From Candidatus Omnitrophota bacterium (GTDB lineage: Bacteria; Omnitrophota; Omnitrophia; Omnitrophales; Aquincolibacteriaceae), in contig JAHFHI010000018.1 in assembly GCA_023246995.1 (NCBI GenBank), positions 1 through 7,459 on the forward strand: a stretch of DNA of 7,459 nt. The letters are read 5' to 3'. The notes under the pieces are model-generated. The model did no database searches. It was not told where the DNA came from and saw nothing but the letters and a program-made list of their open reading frames with translations. This document shows, one piece after another, positions 1-6,294 of this stretch (positions within the stretch are counted from its first letter, which is position 1; each line of letters begins with the position of its first letter). Both the position numbers and the translations under genes were made by a program.

Positions 1-6
1 AACTTC

Positions 7-3000
7 ATGAACCGGAAAACCATCAAGCCGGGGGCTGTTTTCTCCTCCAAAAAAGTGAGCCGCATCCTGATCGGGTGCTTCTTTGTCTCCGGGGCCTGCG
101 GGCTTATGTATGAAATCGCCTGGCTCCGGGTGATGGGCCTCATTTTCGGCAATACCACCTTTGCGGCCAGCACGGTCCTGGCCGGATACATGGCTGGCCT
201 CGGGCTCGGCGCGCTTTTTGTCGGCAAGTGGATTGACCGCAAGGGAGATCCGGTCCGGATTTACGGACTCCTGGAAGGCGGAGTCGGCATTTATGCCCTC
301 CTTACCCCGTTCCTCTGGAAGGGCCTGGACCTTCTCAATATATTTTTTTACCGGACCTTTAATCCCTCATTTCTAAGCGCAAGCCTTTTTAAATTCGCGG
401 CCGCCTTCGGCGCGCTTCTTTTTCCGACCTTTCTCATGGGGGCGACACTCCCGGTGCTCTCCAAATATTTCGTTAAAGAAGAAAAAGACACAGCCCGCGA
501 GATCGGGCTTCTTTACGCGCTCAATACGGCGGGCGCGGTGCTCGGGGTGCTTCTAAGCGGTTTTGTGGCCCTTCAATTCCTAGGGGTCTGGCAGACCGTT
601 CTTTTTACGGCCGCGCTCAATTTTGCCGTGTGTTATGTGGCACTCGGCTTGAAAAATCCGTCGGCAGCCGCGGTCCTCCCGGCAAAAAAGTTCACGCCGC
701 AGGCTTTAGCCCCAAACTCGACCTCTCCCGCGCCCGGACTTCTTTCGATCCTACTGCTTTTTATCTTCGCAATTTCGGGCGCGGTTTCCATGATGTATGA
801 AATCAGCTGGACGAGGATCCTGGCCATGTCGCTCGGCAGTTCGGTCTATGCCTTTTCGATCATGCTCGCCACGTTTCTTCTCGGGCTCGCGCTGGGGAGC
901 TATCTCTTCAGCTTCGCGGCCCGAAGGATCCAAATAAACTTTGCCGTCTTCGGCGCGCTTGAAATCCTGACCGCCATTTTTGGATTCTGGGGCATGAACT
1001 TTTTGAGGGACATGCCCTATTATTTCGTGCAGATCTTCGCTTTTTCCAAAGGTTCGCAATTCCTGCTTGAGACCGGCCGCTTCGCACTTTCCAGTCTGGT
1101 GATGCTCCCGCCGACCCTTTGTATCGGCGCGCTTTTTTCCTGTTTCATTCACGTTTACCGCCGCTCAAAACCTCTCGGTCACGAGCTCGGCGAAGCTTAT
1201 TTCGCCAACACCCTCGGCACCATCTTCGGTTCGGCCTTTACGGGATTTTTCATCATGCCCGCGATAGGCATCCGCAACACGCTTCTTTTGGCATCGGGCC
1301 TGAACGCCGCGATCGGAATCGTAAGCTTCTTTCTGGACCGAAAGCTTCTTAATCCCAAACGCCTCGGTGTGCTGGCCGGCCTTTCGGCCCTCGCCCTTCT
1401 CACCGCGGTCACGGCCGGACCCTGGGACCGCTCGTTTCTTTCAAGCGACCTGGCGGTCAAACCTTTCCGTGCCGTCGGCCTTAGCAGAAAAGACCTGGTC
1501 AATTCCATGCGCGAACGCGAGCTCCTTTTTTATCAGGAGGGCACAAGCGCCACGGTGAGCGTCACGCGCCTGCGCGACAACCTTTCCCTGTCTGTCAACG
1601 GCAAGGTGGATGCCTCGAACCAGGATGCCTTCACGCAATTTTTCCTGGGTCATCTGCCCCTGCTCATTCACCCGGACGCAAAAAAAGTTCTCATTATCGG
1701 TCTCGGGAGCGGCTCCACCACGGCGGCCGCGGCTTCGCACCCCGTGGAGGAAATCCATACCGTGGAGCTTGAAAGCGAAGTGGTCGAAGCCGCGCGGCTT
1801 TTTAGCAAGCTGAACCGCCGCGTGCTTGACGACCCGCGGGTCAAGATTTTTGCCAACGACGGAAGAAACTTTGTGCTGGTAAGCCCGGAACGTTATGACG
1901 TCATCATCTCCGAACCCTCGAACCCCTGGATGGCCGGGGTGGCGAATCTTTTTTCTCTCGAACATTACAAAACCATGTCCCGGAGGCTCGCCCCGGGTGG
2001 AATCGTCTGCCAGTGGCTGCACGCCTACAGCATGTCGGCCGAAGACATGCGCATGATCCTGAATACCTTTACGCTCGCCTTCAAGCATACGAGCCTCTGG
2101 ACTTCCTATTTTCCGGATCTCATGCTGATCGGAAGCGATACGGAACAGACGCTTGATTTTACGCGTCTTCAAAAGACGCTTGAAATTCCTTCGGTCGCTT
2201 CCGACCTCGCGCCGCACGGAATTCAAAACGCCGAATCGCTCATGGCGAGCCTCTGGCTCACCGACGAAGCGCTGCGCCGGCTCGGCAAGGACGCCAAGAT
2301 CAACAGCGACAATCACCCCCGGCTTGAATTTTCCGCGCCGCGTAATCTTTACAAAGACACGCTCAAGGAAAACTTCACCATGCTCAACATGTTTCGCACC
2401 TGGGACTATTCCCTTCTGAAAAATTTGAATCCTCCCGCGGATCAAAATACGGGGTTTTACAAATCCATCACCCGGGGCCATATGGCCAAGCGCATGTTTG
2501 CCGAGGCCGAGCGGGCGCTCGGGATGGCAAAAAAAATCACGCCCGACGACCCCGAACTTCCCGTGCTTGAGGGAATGCTCCTTTACAAGAGCGATTTGAA
2601 GGACCAGGCGCTTCAGGTGCTTTCGAAAGCCGCGGCCGGAACTTCGCCTTCAGCCGAAGCTTATTATTATCTCGGCCTGACGCTTCAGGATAAAAATGAG
2701 AACCCGAAGGCCCTGCAAGCCTTTGAAAAGGCCTCGGCCCTGGACCCCGGAAACACCGAATATCTGACCGCCCTCGCCAATGCCAATCTCACGGCCCAGG
2801 ATTATCCGCGGGCGCTGGAACTTTTCAGCCGGAAATTGGGCGCGAACGAAGAAGACTTCGATGCCTGGGCCAAAGCCGCTTTTATCACTTTCAAAATCGG
2901 AACGGACGAGCAAAAAGAAAAAATAGGCAAAAATTTTCTGGCGCGCTATCCGAAATTCGGGCCCGCCTACGAATGGTTTGCCGGAGCGCTCGAAGAGAGC

Positions 3001-3201
3001 GGAAAAAATCCCGAGGCTTTTGAAATTTATGAAAAGCTCTCGGCGCTGACGCCGGAAAACGCCCAGATTTTTGTCAACATGGCCCGGCTTTCGGATAAGA
3101 TGGGCCGATTGAAGGACGTCAAGACCTACCTCAAAAAAGCCGTTCAGGCCGACGGTTCTCTTAAAAACCATCCGGAAGTCCTAAAAGCCCTGAACCGTTA
3201 A
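7..3201 (+). CDS. Membrane-fused spermidine synthase-like protein with C-terminal TPR array
   Basis: This 1064-residue protein has three parts. Residues about 18-471 are polytopic, with roughly 12-14 hydrophobic segments. They form two homologous halves: SGACGLMYEIAWLR at 28-41 matches SGAVSMMYEISWTR at 257-270, and an NTAGAVLG block at 173-180 matches NTLGTIFG at 401-408. Residues about 510-720 form a Rossmann aminopropyl/methyltransferase-like domain: nucleotide-binding loop GLGSGS at 565-570, acidic VELE at 586-589, DGRNF at 618-622 and SEPSNPW at 635-641. Residues about 821-1052 carry around six TPR-like helix pairs, the clearest at 884-916. The family is the known membrane-fused spermidine synthase-like group, and its substrate is generally unproven. 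The DxTDP-type catalytic Asp of true spermidine synthases is replaced by Ser-Glu-Pro here, so polyamine synthesis is doubtful. The ATG at 7 leaves 17 residues before the first membrane segment, as expected, but the frame is open to the window edge and any ribosome-binding site is out of view. It stops with TAA and converges on the minus-strand genes. Confidence 0.9.
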   Translation: MNRKTIKPGAVFSSKKVSRILIGCFFVSGACGLMYEIAWLRVMGLIFGNTTFAASTVLAGYMAGLGLGALFVGKWIDRKGDPVRIYGLLEGGVGIYALLTPFLWKGLDLLNIFFYRTFNPSFLSASLFKFAAAFGALLFPTFLMGATLPVLSKYFVKEEKDTAREIGLLYALNTAGAVLGVLLSGFVALQFLGVWQTVLFTAALNFAVCYVALGLKNPSAAAVLPAKKFTPQALAPNSTSPAPGLLSILLLFIFAISGAVSMMYEISWTRILAMSLGSSVYAFSIMLATFLLGLALGSYLFSFAARRIQINFAVFGALEILTAIFGFWGMNFLRDMPYYFVQIFAFSKGSQFLLETGRFALSSLVMLPPTLCIGALFSCFIHVYRRSKPLGHELGEAYFANTLGTIFGSAFTGFFIMPAIGIRNTLLLASGLNAAIGIVSFFLDRKLLNPKRLGVLAGLSALALLTAVTAGPWDRSFLSSDLAVKPFRAVGLSRKDLVNSMRERELLFYQEGTSATVSVTRLRDNLSLSVNGKVDASNQDAFTQFFLGHLPLLIHPDAKKVLIIGLGSGSTTAAAASHPVEEIHTVELESEVVEAARLFSKLNRRVLDDPRVKIFANDGRNFVLVSPERYDVIISEPSNPWMAGVANLFSLEHYKTMSRRLAPGGIVCQWLHAYSMSAEDMRMILNTFTLAFKHTSLWTSYFPDLMLIGSDTEQTLDFTRLQKTLEIPSVASDLAPHGIQNAESLMASLWLTDEALRRLGKDAKINSDNHPRLEFSAPRNLYKDTLKENFTMLNMFRTWDYSLLKNLNPPADQNTGFYKSITRGHMAKRMFAEAERALGMAKKITPDDPELPVLEGMLLYKSDLKDQALQVLSKAAAGTSPSAEAYYYLGLTLQDKNENPKALQAFEKASALDPGNTEYLTALANANLTAQDYPRALELFSRKLGANEEDFDAWAKAAFITFKIGTDEQKEKIGKNFLARYPKFGPAYEWFAGALEESGKNPEAFEIYEKLSALTPENAQIFVNMARLSDKMGRLKDVKTYLKKAVQADGSLKNHPEVLKALNR

Positions 3202-3213
3202 CGGGCTCGCACC

Positions 3214-3230
3214 GGGGGGGGGACGCCCCC
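3214..3230. other. G9 tract with small GC hairpin
   Basis: A run of nine G (3214-3222) is followed by ACG and five C (3226-3230), so the last five G can pair with the C run around a three-base loop. It lies 12 bases after the stop codon of the membrane/spermidine synthase-like gene. There is no T-tract after it. The homopolymer is prone to slippage and to sequencing length errors. Confidence 0.5.
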
Positions 3231-3267
3231 TCACCCCTGCCCTCTCCCAAAAGGAGAGGGAGAAATC
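3228..3267 (+). repeat. Intergenic hairpin repeat, copy A
   Basis: The unit begins CCCTCACCCC and contains a perfect 8-bp stem, CCCTCTCC (3240-3247) with GGAGAGGG (3253-3260), around a CAAAA loop. Elements of this look (C-rich lead followed by a CCCTCTCCC/GGGAGAGGG hairpin) are common dispersed intergenic repeats in many bacterial genomes. A related copy lies in reverse orientation at 3428-3464. It follows the stop of the plus-strand gene by about 26 bases and could slow or end transcription, but no T-rich tract follows the stem, so it is not a canonical intrinsic terminator. Confidence 0.6.
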
Positions 3268-3319
3268 CTATCCGCCACGGAAAATATTATAATGCCTATC
3301 GCTCCGCTGAAGATTGATT

Positions 3320-3353
3320 GCGGCGGAAAAAATTCTTCGACTTCCTCCGCCGC
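3320..3353. other. GC-rich inverted repeat in the convergent gap
   Basis: GCGGCGGA at 3320-3327 is the exact reverse complement of TCCGCCGC at 3346-3353, with an 18-base A/T-richer loop between. Neither side is followed by a T-run in the direction of transcription, so a terminator call is not supported. It may be a structural relic between the two hairpin repeats. Confidence 0.35.
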
Positions 3354-3427
3354 CGAGAAAAAATCAGGACGGGGATATCCTCACGGGGTGTTCACTCCAT
3401 GAGTTGATTTTTGCACGCTTACAGGCA

Positions 3428-3464
3428 ATCCCTTCTCCCCCAGGGAAGAAGGTTGGGATGAGGG
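3428..3464 (-). repeat. Intergenic hairpin repeat, copy B (inverted relative to copy A)
   Basis: Read on the minus strand this segment starts CCCTCATCCC and then forms a stem, with CCTTCT (3431-3436 on the plus strand) pairing AGAAGG (3447-3452) and a CCC/GGG extension offset by one bulged base. Lead sequence and stem resemble copy A with scattered substitutions. It lies about 30 bases past the stop of the minus-strand gene, so each convergent gene has one copy just downstream in its own orientation. That suits a bidirectional 3'-end or transcription-insulating element, but this is inference. Confidence 0.5.
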
Positions 3465-3477
3465 AAAAACTCCTGCT

Positions 3478-3491
3478 AAGGAGAATTAATG
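3478..3491 (+). promoter_or_regulatory. Orphan Shine-Dalgarno and ATG
   Basis: AAGGAG at 3478-3483 is followed five bases later by ATG at 3489-3491, a textbook translation start. The frame behind it runs only 23 codons to TGA at 3558-3560 and lies antisense to the 3' end of the minus-strand methyltransferase/receiver gene. It may be the leftover start of a deleted plus-strand gene, a very small peptide, or chance. Confidence 0.25.
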
Positions 3492-3492
3492 T

Positions 3493-6159
3493 TTAGGCGG
3501 AAACCGCGAGAAGTTTTTCTTCGAGGATTTCCCGCTCAATGTAAGCGGCAAGCTCAATGACAAAGCCCGCGGCGGAAGGTTTGGCCCCGGGGATCAGCCG
3601 CTCGAGCTGACGGCTCAAAATCTCGCGCTGTTTGGCCGGATCGGGCGTGGAGCGCACCAGCGCCGCGGCTTTTAAAAGCGCAAGCATGAGAAACGGCATG
3701 CCCGCGAGCTCGGTATCGTCAAGAGGCGTGGCGGGGTCGAGTAGAAATTCCGCTCCCACAAGCCCGGAATCGAGGGAATCCTGCCCGTCGCGTAAAACCG
3801 CGACCCCGTAATCATGGGTACGCACATACTCCGCGGCCGATTCACGGGGAAGAACGCGCACCAGCTTTTCAAGGCCGACGTCATGGACAAGCCTTTGGAC
3901 TTCCGCGATCTCCTCACCCTGAATGGCGTTGCCCGAGCGCTGGAGGGCTTCGGCCATAACTTTTAAAATATCCGGCGAACCCGAGACGGCAAGCAGGGGC
4001 TCCGACAATTTTTTATCCTGATAAAGCGCCGCAAGCGCTTTGAGCAGCAAATAAAGCGCCCGGGGATTCTTGGCCGCAAGGCGGCGCATCCATCCCTCTC
4101 CCAAAATAAGCCGGCCTTCGGAGGCGCCAAGCGCGTCAAGCCAGGCCTTAAAACCCGGGCCCTGAACCAGCCGTCCTCGGCCAAGACGGGTCTCAATCAC
4201 TTTTGAAGCGGCCGGCGGCAGGAGCCCGGCTTTCTCCGAATAAACCCGGCGCCCCAAAAGAGACGACAAAATCCCCGCAAGCGAGGAGAGCCCAATCGCT
4301 TCAAGCCGCAGGGGCACCGCCTTTTGCCTCGGCCCTTCGAACAATGCTTTTTCAGACGGGCTTAAAACGACGTCCCCCCGCCCTGCGAATTTGTCGCTAC
4401 GCACCTCCGAACGGGCGATTTTTTGGATTTCATCAAGCTTGAAGAAAATGACATGCTTCGAGGCCGGCTTTGTAAGGACCGAATGGACATCGCCGCCCAA
4501 AAGTCCGGCCTTTTGGACCCGCTCCTGAATCTTTTCGGAGTTTCCGCTCCAAATGACAACCGGCGTTTCGGGGCGAAGCGCCTTGGCCTCACGCGCCAGG
4601 CTCACGCCGTCCAGGCCCGGCATCTCAAGATCCGTCCAAATAAAATTAATGGGGCCCTGCTCGGAAGAAAGACTTTGCGTGTAAAGCGCGAGAGCCTCTC
4701 GGCCGTCCCTAGCCTCCAGGATTTCCAGGTTAATCTTTTTCGACTCGGCCCACCTTTCGATCACGGCCCTGTGCGCCTCGCGCCCGGCCTCGTCGTCGTC
4801 AACGATTAAGATTCGCTTAATTCCCGCCCTGACCTCGGAGCGTTTTTTCTCAATCACGGTAATCTCGGCACCCGCCTCCCGGATGTCCTGAAAAAACGTG
4901 TAGCGAATATTCAAAGGTTCGGCAAGCTCGCGGATTAAAGCGGGCCCGATTTTATAGCTGAAAAAATCGGGCGCATCATTAAAAACAAAAATCCCTCCCG
5001 GGCGCAGGACCCGCACGACTTCCGAAAATATTTTTCCAAATTCCCCGCGATTCATATATTCCAGGAGGAAAGAGGCGTAGACCGCATCAAAGGAATTATC
5101 CGCAAAAGGCAGGCCTTTTCTTGCGTCCACGGCATTAAGGTGGACACCCTCTTTAAGCATTTCTTCAACGCTGACCTTGAAGTGCAGGTCCACGCCAAAA
5201 GCATCCACCCGGTCGCCGTATTCGCTTTTGAGTTTTCGAAGCGCGCGAGCCTCCGGGCCGCTCCCGAGATCAAGCACGCCTGCAATTTCCCCCGCGTCAT
5301 TTTTTGCGCGAATGACTCTTTGAACAAGAGGGTCTTCGGCGAGATAGCCCGAGCGCGTGGTCATGGCCCGGTTTTTCTGCCACATCAGCTCCCACAAAAG
5401 AACCTCCTCTTCAAGGGAAATTTCAGGGATATGCTTTTTGACCCAAATGAGGGTGCTTCCGCGAACGTCCCCGAGGGCCAGATCCGCGAGAGTCAAGGCA
5501 CCAAGTTCCGCGCGGTGAAGGATGATTTTATCAATCAGGCTTCTCTGAACTTCAGGCGACGCTCCGGCCTTGATTCCGGAGCGCTCCTCCCAAAGAAACG
5601 CGAGGAGACGCACATGCTCTTCCTCGGTAAGGCTTCCGATCTGCGGAGATTCATAAAGAGCCGTGGCTTGCTTTAAATCCAGTTTTTCAGGCATTGAAAA
5701 ACCGGCCTTCGCAAGGATCGCGGTAACGTCTTCAGGCACTGGGGCTGCTCTTACTTCCGAACGGGCATCGGGCCAGGCGCGGCCACGGAGGAATTCCATT
5801 CTCTGCTCCGGAGTGCTCCGGTGGTAAGAGGCCAATATCTCGCGCGCTTCCTTCGGATGCGCCCGGTCGCTAAGGGCGGGCAGATAGCCAAGCGCGACCA
5901 CCGCTTTCGTAAGCGCCTCGGTATTTAAATTTTCAAAGTCTTCGGGAACCGCTTTCAATCTGCCGGTTTTTAAATCCAGAATAAACTCCAGGCTCTTGTG
6001 CGGCCGAGCGGATTCTGGGCTTCCGAGCCGAATTTCGAGCCGCTGGTCGTTATAGACGGCCTTGAAAAGAATTTCCTTTTCGACGGCATCCAAAACGCCG
6101 CCCGTGTAGCTCATGAAACTGATGACCGAGGTCAGGTAAGATAAAAAAGCCGCCTCCAC
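3493..6159 (-). CDS. Multidomain protein: unknown N-terminal domain, SAM methyltransferase, receiver domain, unknown C-terminal region
   Basis: The product is 888 residues from the GTG at 6159, with no signal peptide and a likely cytoplasmic location. Residues 1-132 are an unrecognised domain. Residues about 290-400 are a class I SAM-dependent methyltransferase: motif I VLDLGSG at 295-301, acidic D324 in GVDLH, D345, FDAVYAS at 356-362 and LRPGG at 385-389. Its substrate is unknown. Residues about 446-578 are a response-regulator receiver domain with the acidic pair D455/D456, phospho-acceptor D510 in TDLEMPG, S538 and K564 in TKP, so phosphorylation looks feasible. Residues 588-888 are mainly helical and unrecognised. 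No DNA-binding or other known output domain is visible. RSEVR occurs at residues 133, 440 and 583. The GTG start has no Shine-Dalgarno and the frame continues upstream as protein-like sequence to a TAG at 6295, in frame with the preceding gene, so the true N-terminus is probably at least 45 residues longer. It stops with TAA. Confidence 0.8.
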   Translation of the reverse strand: MEAAFLSYLTSVISFMSYTGGVLDAVEKEILFKAVYNDQRLEIRLGSPESARPHKSLEFILDLKTGRLKAVPEDFENLNTEALTKAVVALGYLPALSDRAHPKEAREILASYHRSTPEQRMEFLRGRAWPDARSEVRAAPVPEDVTAILAKAGFSMPEKLDLKQATALYESPQIGSLTEEEHVRLLAFLWEERSGIKAGASPEVQRSLIDKIILHRAELGALTLADLALGDVRGSTLIWVKKHIPEISLEEEVLLWELMWQKNRAMTTRSGYLAEDPLVQRVIRAKNDAGEIAGVLDLGSGPEARALRKLKSEYGDRVDAFGVDLHFKVSVEEMLKEGVHLNAVDARKGLPFADNSFDAVYASFLLEYMNRGEFGKIFSEVVRVLRPGGIFVFNDAPDFFSYKIGPALIRELAEPLNIRYTFFQDIREAGAEITVIEKKRSEVRAGIKRILIVDDDEAGREAHRAVIERWAESKKINLEILEARDGREALALYTQSLSSEQGPINFIWTDLEMPGLDGVSLAREAKALRPETPVVIWSGNSEKIQERVQKAGLLGGDVHSVLTKPASKHVIFFKLDEIQKIARSEVRSDKFAGRGDVVLSPSEKALFEGPRQKAVPLRLEAIGLSSLAGILSSLLGRRVYSEKAGLLPPAASKVIETRLGRGRLVQGPGFKAWLDALGASEGRLILGEGWMRRLAAKNPRALYLLLKALAALYQDKKLSEPLLAVSGSPDILKVMAEALQRSGNAIQGEEIAEVQRLVHDVGLEKLVRVLPRESAAEYVRTHDYGVAVLRDGQDSLDSGLVGAEFLLDPATPLDDTELAGMPFLMLALLKAAALVRSTPDPAKQREILSRQLERLIPGAKPSAAGFVIELAAYIEREILEEKLLAVSA
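4399..4413 (-). other. RSEVR linker motif (residues 583-587 of the 888-residue protein)
   Basis: It is encoded CGT TCG GAG GTG CGT. It lies directly after the last helix of the receiver domain (KLDEIQKIA) and before the uncharacterised C-terminal region, so it marks a clear domain edge. Confidence 0.6.
4828..4842 (-). other. RSEVR linker motif (residues 440-444 of the 888-residue protein)
   Basis: It is encoded CGC TCC GAG GTC AGG. It sits between the methyltransferase domain (ending about VIEKK) and the first strand of the receiver domain (IKRILIVDDD), leaving only three residues of linker (AG and I) before that strand. Confidence 0.65.
5749..5763 (-). other. RSEVR linker motif (residues 133-137 of the 888-residue protein)
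   Basis: It is encoded CGT TCG GAA GTA AGA. It separates the unknown N-terminal domain from the helical lead-in to the methyltransferase and is followed by a short Ala/Pro-rich stretch (AAPVPED) typical of a flexible linker. Confidence 0.6.
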
Positions 6160-6294
6160 CGTGATCGGAGGGCCGTCAGGGGTCTGCCATAAAATATCCT
6201 TGGGTCCATCAAGCTCATAAATGGCGCCACCGATCTCAAGCTCCAGGATGCCTCCCGAGCGCCACCCGAATTTGAGCGAGGTTTCATATTCATA
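6160..6294 (-). other. In-frame coding extension between TAG and the first usable start
   Basis: These 45 codons are in the frame of both flanking minus-strand genes and contain no stop. They contain no ATG, GTG or TTG either. The translation is protein-like, with alternating hydrophobic and polar residues (for example SGGILELEIGGAIYELDG), and it runs smoothly into the start of the 888-residue product. Codon third positions are rich in C and G like the neighbouring genes. I read it as part of a folded N-terminal domain that continues into residues about 1-75 of the downstream protein. The +1 frame here has ATG at 6291-6293 but ends after 54 codons and is less protein-like. Confidence 0.65.

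Noticed and set aside
1441..2481. 346-codon open frame on the minus strand inside the membrane/spermidine synthase-like gene
   Set aside because: It is antisense to clearly coding sequence with recognisable motifs, and its translation is rich in Arg, Gly and His without domain signatures. It is a GC-driven shadow.
2650..3171. 173-codon minus-strand frame opposite the TPR region
   Set aside because: It is a shadow of the TPR coding sequence; no motif or ribosome-binding site supports it.
3288..3293. TATAAT, a perfect -10 box in the gap
   Set aside because: No -35 element or extended -10 TG is found at proper spacing, and there is no convincing gene just downstream on the plus strand. It probably reflects a local AT-rich patch.
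3202..3492. Intrinsic terminators for the two convergent genes
   Set aside because: Hairpins are present, but none is followed by a T-rich tract in either direction, so no canonical terminator can be called.
3314..3496. 60-codon frame in the convergent gap, starting at TTG
   Set aside because: It has a weak start without a Shine-Dalgarno, runs through both a hairpin and repeat copy B, and has low-complexity composition (a PPPP run and many basic residues).
5140..5676. 178-codon plus-strand frame opposite the methyltransferase domain
   Set aside because: The minus-strand frame has intact SAM-binding motifs. The plus-strand translation shows no family features.
6131..6293. 54-codon frame from ATG at 6291-6293 on the minus strand as an independent small gene
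   Set aside because: It overlaps the better in-frame coding extension, its translation is Arg/Ser/Trp-rich and unlike a protein, and its ribosome-binding site is weak.
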